Source: Flagellimonas oceanensis
Lineage (GTDB): Bacteria; Bacteroidota; Bacteroidia; Flavobacteriales; Flavobacteriaceae
NCBI RefSeq assembly: GCF_003992595.1
Contig: NZ_RZNA01000047.1
Coordinates: 1-64,000 of the forward strand
Length of the DNA: 64,000 nt
Direction: 5' to 3'
A program made the position numbers and the translations under genes. Below are positions 20,739 to 30,803 of the stretch, piece after piece. Position 1 is the first letter of the stretch; each line of letters starts with the position of its first letter. The notes under the pieces are model-generated. The model was not told where the DNA came from. It saw only the letters and a list, made by a program, of their open reading frames with translations, and did not search any database.

Positions 20739-23450
20739 ATGAAGAAAAAAGTCCTGAAAATTACCGGTATAACCCTACTTATCCTACTCGCAATTATTAT
20801 TGCGGTCCCACTGTTTCTTCAAGGTAAGATTGAAGACATCGTCAAGACCAAAGTCAATAACAGCATCAACGCCACTTTGGATTTTGAGGATGCCGATTTG
20901 AGCCTCCTTAAGAGTTTTCCTTACGCGAATGTTGGGCTTTCGAAGCTTTCTCTAGTAAACAAAGCTCCCTTCGAAGGAGACACCCTGTTTGCATCTTCTG
21001 AAATCGAATTGGCCATGTCCATTAAGGAATTGTTCAAATCCGCGGATGAGGCTATTGTCATCAAAACCTTGAATATTGATGGTGCCAAGTTGCACATCAA
21101 GGTAGATGCCGAGGGCAATGCGAACTACGATATTGCCAAAGAAAGCGAAGAAACCACTTCGACGGCCGCGGAAACGGAAGAATCCAGTGGCAACGTTACC
21201 TTGAACATGGATTCGTATGCCATTACCAATTCAGAGATCATTTATGAGGATATGGCCAGTGGGATGCTGTTGGACATTACCGAGATGAATCATTCCGGGA
21301 CGGGTGACCTTTCCTTGGAAAAATCAGAACTGAAAACATTGACGGATGCCTTGGTGTCCTTTGAAATGGATAGTACGCGATATCTGAACAGGAATAAAAT
21401 CAATCTGGATGCCCTGATTGGAATCGATTTGGGCGAGAACAAATATTCCTTTTTGGAAAACAAAGCTTTGATCAACCAATTACCTTTGGTATTTGATGGT
21501 TTTGTAAAGGTGAACGAGGACAATCAGGAAGTGGACATCACGTTTAAAACACCCTCTTCCGACTTCAAAAACTTTTTGGCTGTAATTCCTGAAGCCTATG
21601 CTTCGAACATTGAGACTGTGGAAACGACCGGGAATTTTGAAGTGAACGGGGAGTTCAAGGGCGTGGTTGATGAGGAACATATCCCCACTTTCAAGATTGC
21701 CATCAATTCGGAAAATGCATCCTTCAAATATCCAGATCTGCCCAAATCGGTGCGCAATGTGTATATCGATACCGAAATCAACAACGTAACAGGCATTACG
21801 GAAGATACCTACGTGAACATCAACAGGCTTTCTTTTCTTATTGATGAGGATAAATTCAACCTGAATGCCAAAATCAAGGAGTTGTTGGGGAACACCAAGG
21901 TAAATGCCCATATGGACGGAAGAATTAATTTGGCCAATATTTCGCAGGCCTATCCCGTTCCGGAAGACTTTAATCTCAAAGGAATATTGAATGCCGATGT
22001 GACCACTGCCTTCGATATGGCTTCATTGGAGAAAAAACAATATCAAAATACCAAGACAAGTGGGAAGGCATCCGTTTCTGGCTTTGAATATGCTTCGGAA
22101 GAGCTGAAGAATCCAGTGGCCATCAATACGGCAGCTGTTACCTTCAACCCTAATACCGTAACCCTTGATTCCTTCCAAGGGAAAACTGGAAATACGGACT
22201 TCGATGCGAAGGGTACTTTGACCAATTTGTTGGGCTTTATGTTCAACGATGAGAACATCGAGGGTAATTTCACACTCAAATCCAACCAATTTGCCTTGAA
22301 CGATTTTATGGTCGAGGAGACCGAGGAGGCTGATGGGGAAGAAGCGGTGGAAGAGACCATCTCCACTACGACAGGGGAGGAGCGCATCAAAATACCATCC
22401 TTCTTGGATTGTACCATTGATGCCTCTGCCAATACGGTGGTTTACGATGATCTCAACCTTAAAAACGTAAAGGGAACCTTGCTCATCAAAGATGAGACGG
22501 CAACGGTCAAAAACCTTACCTCGGATTTGTTTGGAGGTACCTTGGGCATGTCGGGGTCGGTATCCACCAAGGAGGAGGCTGCTACATTTGACATTGACCT
22601 TGGAATGAACAATTTTAACATTGGGGAATCCTTTGCAGGCTTGGACTTACTTAAAACACTAACGCCCCTGGCCAGTGCACTGGAGGGAAAACTGAATTCA
22701 GACATTAAGATCACAGGTAAACTAAAAGAAGATTTCACCCCAAATCTGGCCACCATATCAGGGAATTTACTGGCAGAATTACTGTCGCCCACGGTAGATA
22801 CCCAAAAGGCGCCCTTGGTGTCTGCATTGGACAGTAAATTGAACTTTTTGAACACCAAGGAGATCAATTTGGACGGACTTAAAACCGCATTGACCTTTGA
22901 CAACGGCTCCGTTAAGGTAAAGCCGTTCACTTTGAGGTATAAGGATATCAACATCAATGTGGATGGAAGTCACTCCTTTGACAAACAATTGCAGTACAAA
23001 GCTACCTTGGATGTGCCGGCCAAGTATCTCGGTGCCGAGGTGAACAAGTTGATAGCCCAATTGAACGATGACAGCGTAGGGGAGGTAACGGTTCCGGTAA
23101 CGGCCAATATTGGGGGTAATTTCTCAAACCCTTCGGTAAGCACCGATTTGACTTCCAGTGTAAAGACCTTGACCACTAAATTGGTGGAGATGCAAAAGCA
23201 AAAACTGGTCAATCAGGGCAAGGACAAGGTCAAGGACCTTTTGTCCGATGCATTCAAAAAAGATGAATCCGACACCACCAAAACCAAATCTGACGGTGTG
23301 AAGCAAGCCATTGGAAATATTCTGGGTGGTAAAAAGGATACGACCGTAACGGACAGTGCAAAGGCGAAAAAAGAGGATGGAGTAAAAGATGCCGCCAAAT
23401 CCATTTTGGGCGGACTGCTCGGTAAAAAGAAAAAAGATACCGTAAATTAA
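20739..23450 (+). CDS. AsmA family / AsmA-like C-terminal domain protein
   Basis: N-terminal TM then VKTKVNNSINATLDFEDADLSLLKSFPYANVGLSKLSLVN, typical AsmA start; 903 aa. Confidence 0.87.
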   Translation: MKKKVLKITGITLLILLAIIIAVPLFLQGKIEDIVKTKVNNSINATLDFEDADLSLLKSFPYANVGLSKLSLVNKAPFEGDTLFASSEIELAMSIKELFKSADEAIVIKTLNIDGAKLHIKVDAEGNANYDIAKESEETTSTAAETEESSGNVTLNMDSYAITNSEIIYEDMASGMLLDITEMNHSGTGDLSLEKSELKTLTDALVSFEMDSTRYLNRNKINLDALIGIDLGENKYSFLENKALINQLPLVFDGFVKVNEDNQEVDITFKTPSSDFKNFLAVIPEAYASNIETVETTGNFEVNGEFKGVVDEEHIPTFKIAINSENASFKYPDLPKSVRNVYIDTEINNVTGITEDTYVNINRLSFLIDEDKFNLNAKIKELLGNTKVNAHMDGRINLANISQAYPVPEDFNLKGILNADVTTAFDMASLEKKQYQNTKTSGKASVSGFEYASEELKNPVAINTAAVTFNPNTVTLDSFQGKTGNTDFDAKGTLTNLLGFMFNDENIEGNFTLKSNQFALNDFMVEETEEADGEEAVEETISTTTGEERIKIPSFLDCTIDASANTVVYDDLNLKNVKGTLLIKDETATVKNLTSDLFGGTLGMSGSVSTKEEAATFDIDLGMNNFNIGESFAGLDLLKTLTPLASALEGKLNSDIKITGKLKEDFTPNLATISGNLLAELLSPTVDTQKAPLVSALDSKLNFLNTKEINLDGLKTALTFDNGSVKVKPFTLRYKDININVDGSHSFDKQLQYKATLDVPAKYLGAEVNKLIAQLNDDSVGEVTVPVTANIGGNFSNPSVSTDLTSSVKTLTTKLVEMQKQKLVNQGKDKVKDLLSDAFKKDESDTTKTKSDGVKQAIGNILGGKKDTTVTDSAKAKKEDGVKDAAKSILGGLLGKKKKDTVN

Positions 23451-23454
23451 ATAC

Positions 23455-23479
23455 AAAGGGCGATGTTACATCGCCCTTT
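23455..23479. terminator. Bidirectional terminator between convergent genes
   Basis: AAAGGGCGATGT-TACATCGCCCTTT. Confidence 0.85.
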
Positions 23480-24245
23480 ATTTGTTTTCCAACTCATTAT
23501 TGATAGTCTCCAAAATGGAATTCAAGCTTACCATTAGGGGATTGTAATGGTCTATTTCGGTGGATTGGCTCGTTATAATGAACAATAGAAGATTGTTTTC
23601 AAAAGCAACAGACTCCAATGCACCTAGATTACTGATGGGGTTTTTGCTGGTCGGAATCCCCAACCTTTGGGACATGCCCGTATTGTCCAACAAAGTATGG
23701 ATGCTATAACCTTCATCCCTGAATACGTTGACCGTATTGTTCCGCTCTTCCCCGAGCATTTTTTCCTGATTGGCTATGTCATCGATAGTAGATATCCAAT
23801 TGGTTAACCGAATCCGTAAGGTATCATTGGAAATATCCTTTAGACTGCCGGAGTTGATCATTTCATTGAGCAGGGAATTATTCGGGTTGAAAAAAATATC
23901 ATTGGTAAAGGCATCCGAAAGTAAATTTGAAAATCCTTCCTCTGTGGCAACATGCCCATCGCCCATCAACAAAACAATTTCTTGGGCTGCTTCATAACTT
24001 CTCCGATTGATCTTGATGAGCTCTTCCAGTTTTATTTTGCTAATGTCAAATTCCTCCTTTAGTCCTTTGAGGTAAACCTGCTCCTTTTCCCTTTTTAGGC
24101 GATTGTCGTTGGCGTTGTCTATAGCCAAGGCAATCAATATACCAACGACTACCAAAGCAATTTCCCCGAAGGCGTACAACAGGTAATTGCTGACCTTTTT
24201 TTCCACAATCAATTCCTTCCTGATTTTTCTAAAAAACTTGAGCAT
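23478..24245 (-). CDS. DUF6090-like membrane-anchored protein
   Basis: MLKFFRKIRKELIVEKKVSNYLLYAFGEIALVVVGILIALAIDNAND N-terminus. Confidence 0.8.
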   Translation of the reverse strand: MLKFFRKIRKELIVEKKVSNYLLYAFGEIALVVVGILIALAIDNANDNRLKREKEQVYLKGLKEEFDISKIKLEELIKINRRSYEAAQEIVLLMGDGHVATEEGFSNLLSDAFTNDIFFNPNNSLLNEMINSGSLKDISNDTLRIRLTNWISTIDDIANQEKMLGEERNNTVNVFRDEGYSIHTLLDNTGMSQRLGIPTSKNPISNLGALESVAFENNLLLFIITSQSTEIDHYNPLMVSLNSILETINNELENK

Positions 24246-24246
24246 A

Positions 24247-25530
24247 CTATGGGTTTTTACTTTTTTCGAGCTTTTTGTACAACCATTCGATCAAAAAACA
24301 AGCGCCAATAATAGAGACGGCGACAATGACCCCCATTTTGTTTGTCCCAAACTGTTGTTGCAGGAGAATAATGGTGGCCAGGGAGCATAATACAAACCCG
24401 AGCAAGGGTATGGCCTTGATACTGCGGGTTTCCTTTGACATTTTAAATCCAACATAGTTGACCATGGCAAAAATCAACAAAAAGCCTACACTGCCAGCTG
24501 TAGAGATACTTTCGAGTTCCAAGGTATTGGTCAAGGTCAATGTTAGAATTGCGGTCATAAGCAGACCAATGGGTTGGTTCCATAGTTGATAAGTGAACTG
24601 ATGGGGAAGTTCGTCATCTTCGGCAATCTCATAACTTACCCGACTCCCGCCATAAAGGGATGCGTTGATGGCTGAAAATGTTGAAATGAGTGCCGCAATG
24701 GTGATTACGGTAAACCCTGTTTGGCCCAACATGGGTTTGGCCGCTTCGGCCAGTACATAATCCTCTGCAGTTTTGATTTTATCAAAGGGAAGGGACCCAA
24801 CGGTCACCACTGCGATGATAATATAGAGCAGCACCACAAAAATGATGGAAATATAGTAGGCCCTTGGGATGTTCTTCTCGGGATTTTCAATGTCAGGGGC
24901 AGAATTGGCTATGAGTTCAAAGCCTTCATAGGCCACAAAGATGACCATGCCCCCGGTCAACAGTTGTAGGGGAGCTTCCCAGTTTTCAGGAGACAATTGC
25001 TCCAGATTGGGATTGCCCATCAAACCGTATAATCCAACACAGATAAAAGAAATCAGAATAACCAGTTTGATGATGACGGCATAGGATTCTATCATCCCCA
25101 CTACCTTAATACTGTAATAATTTATAATGGAGGCTAAAACAATGATGGCACTCGCGTAGATGTGGAAATCCAGTTCGCCGCCAGTTATGGAGAACAGGTT
25201 TGGGGCGTAGGAACCGAAAGCCGAAGCATACAGCGACAGCATGATGATGTAACTGACCCAAAGCAAATTGTTGATACCGCCACTGAATATGGTTTTTCCA
25301 AAGCCTTGATTGATGAATTTTACCGTACCGCCCCTATCGGCGTATTGCTTGGAAAGTTTCACGTAACTGTAAGAAGTGATCAGGGCCAACATGCCGGCAA
25401 AGAGAAAGGCCAGGGGCGTTCCCCCTTTGGATAGGTCAACCGCCAATCCCAAAACGGCGAAAATACCACCCCCCACCATACCTCCGATTCCAATGGAAAT
25501 TGCTTCGGTAAGTTTGATTTTTTGGCTCAT
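24247..25530 (-). CDS. APC family amino acid permease
   Basis: LTEAISIGIGGMVGGGIFAVLGLAVDLSKGGTPLAFL; about 12 TM. Confidence 0.92.
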   Translation of the reverse strand: MSQKIKLTEAISIGIGGMVGGGIFAVLGLAVDLSKGGTPLAFLFAGMLALITSYSYVKLSKQYADRGGTVKFINQGFGKTIFSGGINNLLWVSYIIMLSLYASAFGSYAPNLFSITGGELDFHIYASAIIVLASIINYYSIKVVGMIESYAVIIKLVILISFICVGLYGLMGNPNLEQLSPENWEAPLQLLTGGMVIFVAYEGFELIANSAPDIENPEKNIPRAYYISIIFVVLLYIIIAVVTVGSLPFDKIKTAEDYVLAEAAKPMLGQTGFTVITIAALISTFSAINASLYGGSRVSYEIAEDDELPHQFTYQLWNQPIGLLMTAILTLTLTNTLELESISTAGSVGFLLIFAMVNYVGFKMSKETRSIKAIPLLGFVLCSLATIILLQQQFGTNKMGVIVAVSIIGACFLIEWLYKKLEKSKNP

Positions 25531-25579
25531 GCTTGTATACGGTTGAGGTGGTTGGTCATAAGGGGGTCAAGTGTAGGGA

Positions 25580-26374
25580 TCAGCTGAAATCCATTCCCAC
25601 ATAATAGCCTTCACTTCCCCTGACGTTGAAAACCGTGTTGTCCTCAAAAATAAGGTATTGTCCTTTGATTCCCTTAAGGGTGCCTTTGTAGCTTGGAGTT
25701 TTGTCCAGATTGAGGCTTTTTACCTTGTCAGGGTATCGCAACACCGGAAATTCCAGGTTGGTCTCTTCCCTGTCATTTAAATAATAATCCATGGCCTCTT
25801 CGGGGATACTGTCCTTTAATTTGTTCCGCCATTCCACCAAATCCACATCTTCAATATCGTTTTTGAGCATTTTTTGCCAACTCGTCTTATCGCTCACGTG
25901 TTCTTTGAGTGCCACTTCGGTAATGCCTGCCAAATATCGGTTGGGCACTTCCACGATTTCGATGGCCTCGTGGGCGCCTTGGTCTATCCAACGGGTGGGC
26001 ACCTGTGATTTTCTTGTGACCCCGACTTTTATGTTACTGGAGTTGGCCAAATACACAATGTGTGGCTGCAACTGCATCTTTTTCTCGAACTCAAGGTCAC
26101 GGTCCTCCTTGTCCAAATGGGCGGTGCTCAGTTCGGGTTTCATGATCCAATCGCCTGCAAGGGGAGTTTCAAAAAAACAGGATTTACAAAACCCTTGTCT
26201 ATAGATAGGTTTGTCCTCTCCACAGTTCAAGCATTGGAACTTGATGAAATCAATTTGAAGCTCTCTGTCCAGTGCTTGGTTCATGTTGATAAAATCGTTT
26301 TCAAAAACCAAAAAGTATTGGATGGGGTTTCCGATTTCCGTTCGCATCTTTTTCAGGACTCCTTCGTACAGCAT
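25580..26374 (-). CDS. DUF2797 domain-containing protein
   Basis: Zinc-ribbon CLNCGEDKPIYRQGFCKSC and HIVYLANSSNIKVGVTRKSQVPTRWIDQGA. Confidence 0.87.
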   Translation of the reverse strand: MLYEGVLKKMRTEIGNPIQYFLVFENDFINMNQALDRELQIDFIKFQCLNCGEDKPIYRQGFCKSCFFETPLAGDWIMKPELSTAHLDKEDRDLEFEKKMQLQPHIVYLANSSNIKVGVTRKSQVPTRWIDQGAHEAIEIVEVPNRYLAGITEVALKEHVSDKTSWQKMLKNDIEDVDLVEWRNKLKDSIPEEAMDYYLNDREETNLEFPVLRYPDKVKSLNLDKTPSYKGTLKGIKGQYLIFEDNTVFNVRGSEGYYVGMDFS

Positions 26375-26472
26375 ATTAAATTGAATGTGTTTATCTTATT
26401 TGAAAATGAGTGTTAGAAAAGTTATTTTAGCAGTTACGCCAAGCTAACTTTCTTTGGTTAAATATACCTAAA

Positions 26473-27987
26473 ATGCCAATACCATTATTCAACTCCATTG
26501 CTTCTTGGTTATTAAGAAAGCGCTACCATCAAATAGAGCTTTTTTTAAAGTATCCGTTGGATGTGCAGGATGAGGTGTTGCGCCAACTTATGGACTTTTC
26601 CAGGGATACGATGATTGGCAAGCAATATGGTTTCCAAGATCTGCCCAAGTACGAAGAGTTCAGGAACAGGGTGCCCATTGTGACCTATGAGGAAGTGGCC
26701 CCGCTCATTGAGCGGACACGTAGGGGGGAGCAGAACCTGTTCTGGCCGACCTCCATTAAATGGTTTGCCAAGAGTAGTGGGACCACCAATGCCAAGAGCA
26801 AATTTATTCCCGTGAGTACGGAAGCCTTGGAGGATTGCCACTATAAATCCAGTAAGGATTTGTTGTGCCTTTACCTTAACAATAATGAGAATTCCCAATT
26901 GTTCACGGGCAAAAGTTTGAGGTTGGGGGGGAGCAAGGAACTGTATGAGGACAACGGGACCTTTTTCGGCGACCTTTCCGCTATATTGATCGATAATATG
27001 CCCCTTTGGGCAGAATATAGTAGTACGCCCAGTAATAAAGTCTCCTTGATGACCGAGTGGGAATCCAAACTGGAGGCCATCATTGAGGAAAGTATTCGAG
27101 AGAATGTGACCAGTTTGGCCGGAGTGCCATCATGGATGTTGGTATTGCTCAACCAGGTGTTGGAGAAAACGGGAAAGAACCATCTGTTCGAGATTTGGGA
27201 GAACTTGGAAGTATATTTCCACGGAGGAGTAAGCTTTACCCCTTACAAGAATCAATATAAAAAATTATTGCCCCGCAAGAAGTTCAACTTTTATGAAACG
27301 TACAATGCCTCGGAAGGTTTTTTCGGAATCCAGGATCAAAATAATTCCGATGAACTGTTGTTGATGTTGGACTATGGTATTTTTTATGAATTCATCCCGA
27401 TTGATGCACATGGGGAAGGGGACCGGGCGATTCCTCTTTGGGAGGTTCAGTTAGGGGTCAACTACGCCATGATCATTACTACCAATGCGGGTTTGTGGCG
27501 TTACAAGATCGGCGACACCATTCGATTTACCTCCAAAAATCCGTATCGAATCAAAATTACGGGACGCACCAAACATCATATCAATGTGTTTGGCGAAGAG
27601 TTGATCATTGAAAATGCGGAAGAAGCCTTGAAACAAGTTTGCCTGAAAACCGAGGCGGAAATCATGGATTATACCGCTGCCCCAATTTTTATGACGGGCA
27701 AGGAAAAAGGCGCACACGAATGGATCATTGAGTTTAGAAAACTGCCAGGGGACATCGCTTATTTTACCGAAATGTTGGACAACGCACTCAAGGCACTCAA
27801 CTCGGATTACGAGGCCAAACGATACAACAACATTACCTTGAAGATGCCCAAAGTCCATGTGGCGCGTGAGAATTTGTTCCACCATTGGCTCAAGTCCAAA
27901 AACAAGCTCGGTGGGCAGCACAAGATACCTCGATTGTCCAATGATAGGGATTGCTTGGAGGAACTTCTCCGTATGAACACCCTTTAA
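26473..27987 (+). CDS. GH3 (auxin-responsive promoter) family acyl-adenylating protein
   Basis: IKWFAKSSGTTNAKSKFIPVS; FNFYETYNASEGFFGIQD; GLWRYKIGDTIRF; INVFGEELI. Confidence 0.92.
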   Translation: MPIPLFNSIASWLLRKRYHQIELFLKYPLDVQDEVLRQLMDFSRDTMIGKQYGFQDLPKYEEFRNRVPIVTYEEVAPLIERTRRGEQNLFWPTSIKWFAKSSGTTNAKSKFIPVSTEALEDCHYKSSKDLLCLYLNNNENSQLFTGKSLRLGGSKELYEDNGTFFGDLSAILIDNMPLWAEYSSTPSNKVSLMTEWESKLEAIIEESIRENVTSLAGVPSWMLVLLNQVLEKTGKNHLFEIWENLEVYFHGGVSFTPYKNQYKKLLPRKKFNFYETYNASEGFFGIQDQNNSDELLLMLDYGIFYEFIPIDAHGEGDRAIPLWEVQLGVNYAMIITTNAGLWRYKIGDTIRFTSKNPYRIKITGRTKHHINVFGEELIIENAEEALKQVCLKTEAEIMDYTAAPIFMTGKEKGAHEWIIEFRKLPGDIAYFTEMLDNALKALNSDYEAKRYNNITLKMPKVHVARENLFHHWLKSKNKLGGQHKIPRLSNDRDCLEELLRMNTL

Positions 27988-28028
27988 AAAAGTGTTGGTT
28001 ATCGTAAGAAATGACCTTTTGTCCTGAG

Positions 28029-28050
28029 TTTACGAAAACGTTTTCGTAAA
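28029..28050. promoter_or_regulatory. 22-bp perfect palindrome TTTACGAAAACGTTTTCGTAAA (LacI/GalR-like operator)
   Basis: Perfect dyad with central CG; possible degenerate second site around 28063-28083 (CGTAAAAACGTTTC). Confidence 0.65.
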
Positions 28051-28167
28051 TTACAGCCATTCATCGTAAAAACGTTTCTTTTGAACAAATAAAAAAGGAT
28101 TTGCTTCGTTGAATATGGAACTTCCCCGTATCAAATCTTTTTGTAAAAACACAAAACCATTAAAATC

Positions 28168-28710
28168 ATGGCCGAAAAACTTGTAGTGATTTCAGATAAA
28201 TGGGGCGCGAAAAAGGGGCTTTGGATAGCTTCTTATTTTGGCTACCTGCAGCAATACTACGATATTGTTTTCCACGATTGCCAACAGTTGGGAAATGTCG
28301 ATGTATCCATATTCTCGGAAGAAAACATCGACAATGCCTTTAACGAAGGAGGGATTGAACGAGCAGTCTCCAACTTGATTCATAAAGAAGCTGAGCCGGC
28401 CCATTATTTGGCGTTCGGAACCGGGGCTACGGTTGCTTACAAAGCATTATTGCAAGGCTTAGCTGCTAAGTCCGTCACGGCTATTTCCGCTTCAGGAATC
28501 GAAAATGAAAACCAAATGGCACCTTCTTCAGATGTGGAACTGATCTATGGGGAGTGCGATAAATCCAAACCGGGACTGAAATGGGCCAAAAGCATTGGAG
28601 TCAATTTAAGGATTGTTCCAAATTTTGGGCATAGCCTGTATTCGGATGAGAAAATAATCTCCAAAGTAAGTCTGGAACTATTGGAAAAAGTAACTAAAAA
28701 AGCAGTCTGA
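28168..28710 (+). CDS. Alpha/beta-hydrolase-like protein, uncharacterised
   Basis: 180 aa; Rossmann-like start LVVISDKWGAKKGLWIASYFG; elbow-like FGTGATVAYKA; late VPNFGHSLYS. Confidence 0.6.
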   Translation: MAEKLVVISDKWGAKKGLWIASYFGYLQQYYDIVFHDCQQLGNVDVSIFSEENIDNAFNEGGIERAVSNLIHKEAEPAHYLAFGTGATVAYKALLQGLAAKSVTAISASGIENENQMAPSSDVELIYGECDKSKPGLKWAKSIGVNLRIVPNFGHSLYSDEKIISKVSLELLEKVTKKAV

Positions 28711-28725
28711 TTAAGAGACTGCTTT
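28698..28725. terminator. Bidirectional terminator shared by convergent genes
   Basis: AAAAGCAGTCT-gatta-AGAGACTGCTTTT; stop codons of both genes lie in or near the loop. Confidence 0.75.
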
Positions 28726-29946
28726 TAGTTTTTTCACTGTCTCGTAGGACAATTTCTTCTCGGCGTAGCTTTTCGTTACCTTAAACTCTGTTTCATCACT
28801 GCTCGGTAAAGTGAACATGGCATCGGTAAATACGGCTTCGCACAATGAGCGCAACCCACGTGCACCGAGTTTGTACTCTACCGCCTTTTCCACAATATAA
28901 TCCAATGCCTGATCGGTAATGGAAAACTTGATGTCGTCCATGGCAAACAGTTTTTCGTACTGTTTGATGATGGCGTTCTTTGGTTCCGTTAGAATGGCAC
29001 GAAGTGTCTTGGCGTCCAAGGGATTCATGTGTGTGAGCACAGGTAGCCTTCCTATGATTTCAGGGATAAGGCCGAATTCCTTCAAATCCCTTGGGATGAT
29101 GTATTGCAGAATATTCTCTTGATCTAGATTCTCCTCGGCTTTGGAAGCACTGTACCCTACCGCTTGCATGTTCAAACGTTTGGTGATGATACGTTCGATA
29201 CCGTCAAATGCCCCACCTGCCACAAACAAAATGTTTTCGGTGTTGACCTCGATGAATTTTTGATCGGGGTGCTTACGACCACCTTTTGGTGGTACGTTCA
29301 CAGTGGTTCCCTCCAAAAGTTTCAATAGTCCTTGCTGAACCCCTTCTCCTGATACATCACGGGTAATGGATGGATTATCGCTTTTACGGGCGATCTTGTC
29401 TATTTCATCAATAAAGACAATCCCGCGTTCCGCTTTTTCCAAATTGTAGTCGGCCGCTTGTAAAAGTCGGGTGAGAATACTTTCCACATCCTCGCCCACG
29501 TAACCTGCTTCGGTCAAAACGGTGGCGTCCACAATGGCCAATGGCACGTTCAACATTTTGGCAATGGTCTTGGCGATAAGGGTTTTACCCGTACCTGTTT
29601 GCCCGACCATAACAATGTTGCTCTTTTGGATTTCTATATCCTCGTCCTTGCCTTTGGGCTGCAACAATCTTTTGTAGTGGTTATATACCGCTACGGACAT
29701 TACTTTTTTGGTTCTTTCCTGTCCAATTACGAAAGTGTCCAAGAAATCATGAATCTCCATGGGTTTTTTCAAAACCAGTTCGGAGGACAAATCTTGGTTT
29801 TTGGACTGTTTGGACTCCTCGGCTACAATGCTATGGGCCTGTTCTATGCATCTATCGCAAATATGCGCATCCAAACCGGCAATCAATAAATTGGTTTCCG
29901 GCTTTTTTCTACCACAAAAAGAACATTCCAAATTTTCTTTTGCCAT
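28711..29946 (-). CDS. clpX: ATP-dependent Clp protease ATP-binding subunit ClpX
   Basis: Zinc-binding [12 protein letters not shown]...[38 protein letters not shown]. Confidence 0.98.
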   Translation of the reverse strand: MAKENLECSFCGRKKPETNLLIAGLDAHICDRCIEQAHSIVAEESKQSKNQDLSSELVLKKPMEIHDFLDTFVIGQERTKKVMSVAVYNHYKRLLQPKGKDEDIEIQKSNIVMVGQTGTGKTLIAKTIAKMLNVPLAIVDATVLTEAGYVGEDVESILTRLLQAADYNLEKAERGIVFIDEIDKIARKSDNPSITRDVSGEGVQQGLLKLLEGTTVNVPPKGGRKHPDQKFIEVNTENILFVAGGAFDGIERIITKRLNMQAVGYSASKAEENLDQENILQYIIPRDLKEFGLIPEIIGRLPVLTHMNPLDAKTLRAILTEPKNAIIKQYEKLFAMDDIKFSITDQALDYIVEKAVEYKLGARGLRSLCEAVFTDAMFTLPSSDETEFKVTKSYAEKKLSYETVKKLKAVS

Positions 29947-30032
29947 AAAATTTTAATCTTCAACCAACAATAACGTAAAAAAATTGGATTTGTTCTACCT
30001 TAAGTGGTTGTTTTTTAATCAATTGGTTTGCG

Positions 30033-30713
30033 TTATGACTTATCTCTCTCTAATATTTCGTCAATCATTCCGTACTCCTTGGCCTCTGGTGCCTTCATCC
30101 AGTAATCACGGTCACTGTCTTCGTAAACCTTATCAAAAGATTGACCTGAATGTTTGGAGATGATCTGGTAAAGTTCATCTTTAATCTTAAGAACTTCTTG
30201 GGCCGCAATTTCGATATCACTTGCCTGGCCTTGTGCTCCTGAGAGCGGTTGGTGTATCATTACCCTGGAGTGAGGCAAACCACTGCGTTTTCCTTCGTGT
30301 CCCGCACAAAGCAATACTGCTGCCATGGAGGCGGCAATACCCGTACAAATGGTGGCCACATCGGGTTTTATGAACTGCATGGTATCGTAAATGCCCAAAC
30401 CTGCATACACGCTTCCGCCCGGGGAGTTGATGTAGATCTGGATATCCTTGGAGGCATCTGCACTTTCCAAAAAGAGCAACTGTGCCTGTACAATGTTGGC
30501 CACCTGGTCATTGATCCCGGTTCCCATAAAAATAATCCTGTCCATCATCAAACGAGAGAAAACATCCATCGCAACAGCGTTCAACTGTCGCTCTTCGATA
30601 ATGTTAGGTGTCATGTTCATGGGGTACATGGTACTCATGAGTTTATCATAGTACATGCTGTTGATACCATGGTGTTGGGTAGCGTATTTTTTAAATTCTT
30701 TTCCGTAATCCAT
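30033..30713 (-). CDS. clpP: ATP-dependent Clp protease proteolytic subunit ClpP
   Basis: INSPGGSVYAGLGIYDTMQ; TGIAASMAAVLL; SRVMIHQPLSGAQGQASDIEI. Confidence 0.98.
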   Translation of the reverse strand: MDYGKEFKKYATQHHGINSMYYDKLMSTMYPMNMTPNIIEERQLNAVAMDVFSRLMMDRIIFMGTGINDQVANIVQAQLLFLESADASKDIQIYINSPGGSVYAGLGIYDTMQFIKPDVATICTGIAASMAAVLLCAGHEGKRSGLPHSRVMIHQPLSGAQGQASDIEIAAQEVLKIKDELYQIISKHSGQSFDKVYEDSDRDYWMKAPEAKEYGMIDEILERDKS

Positions 30714-30735
30714 AGGAATTGACTCGATTTATCTT

Positions 30736-30771
30736 AAAAAAAAGGTGCCGAAAAATTAGCTTTTCGGCACC
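30736..30771 (-). terminator. Terminator downstream of tig
   Basis: Minus-strand GGTGCCGAAAAgctaattTTTCGGCACC followed by T8. Confidence 0.85.
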
Positions 30772-30803
30772 GTAAAGATACTTAATTTTCTTTTAGCGAA
30801 GCC

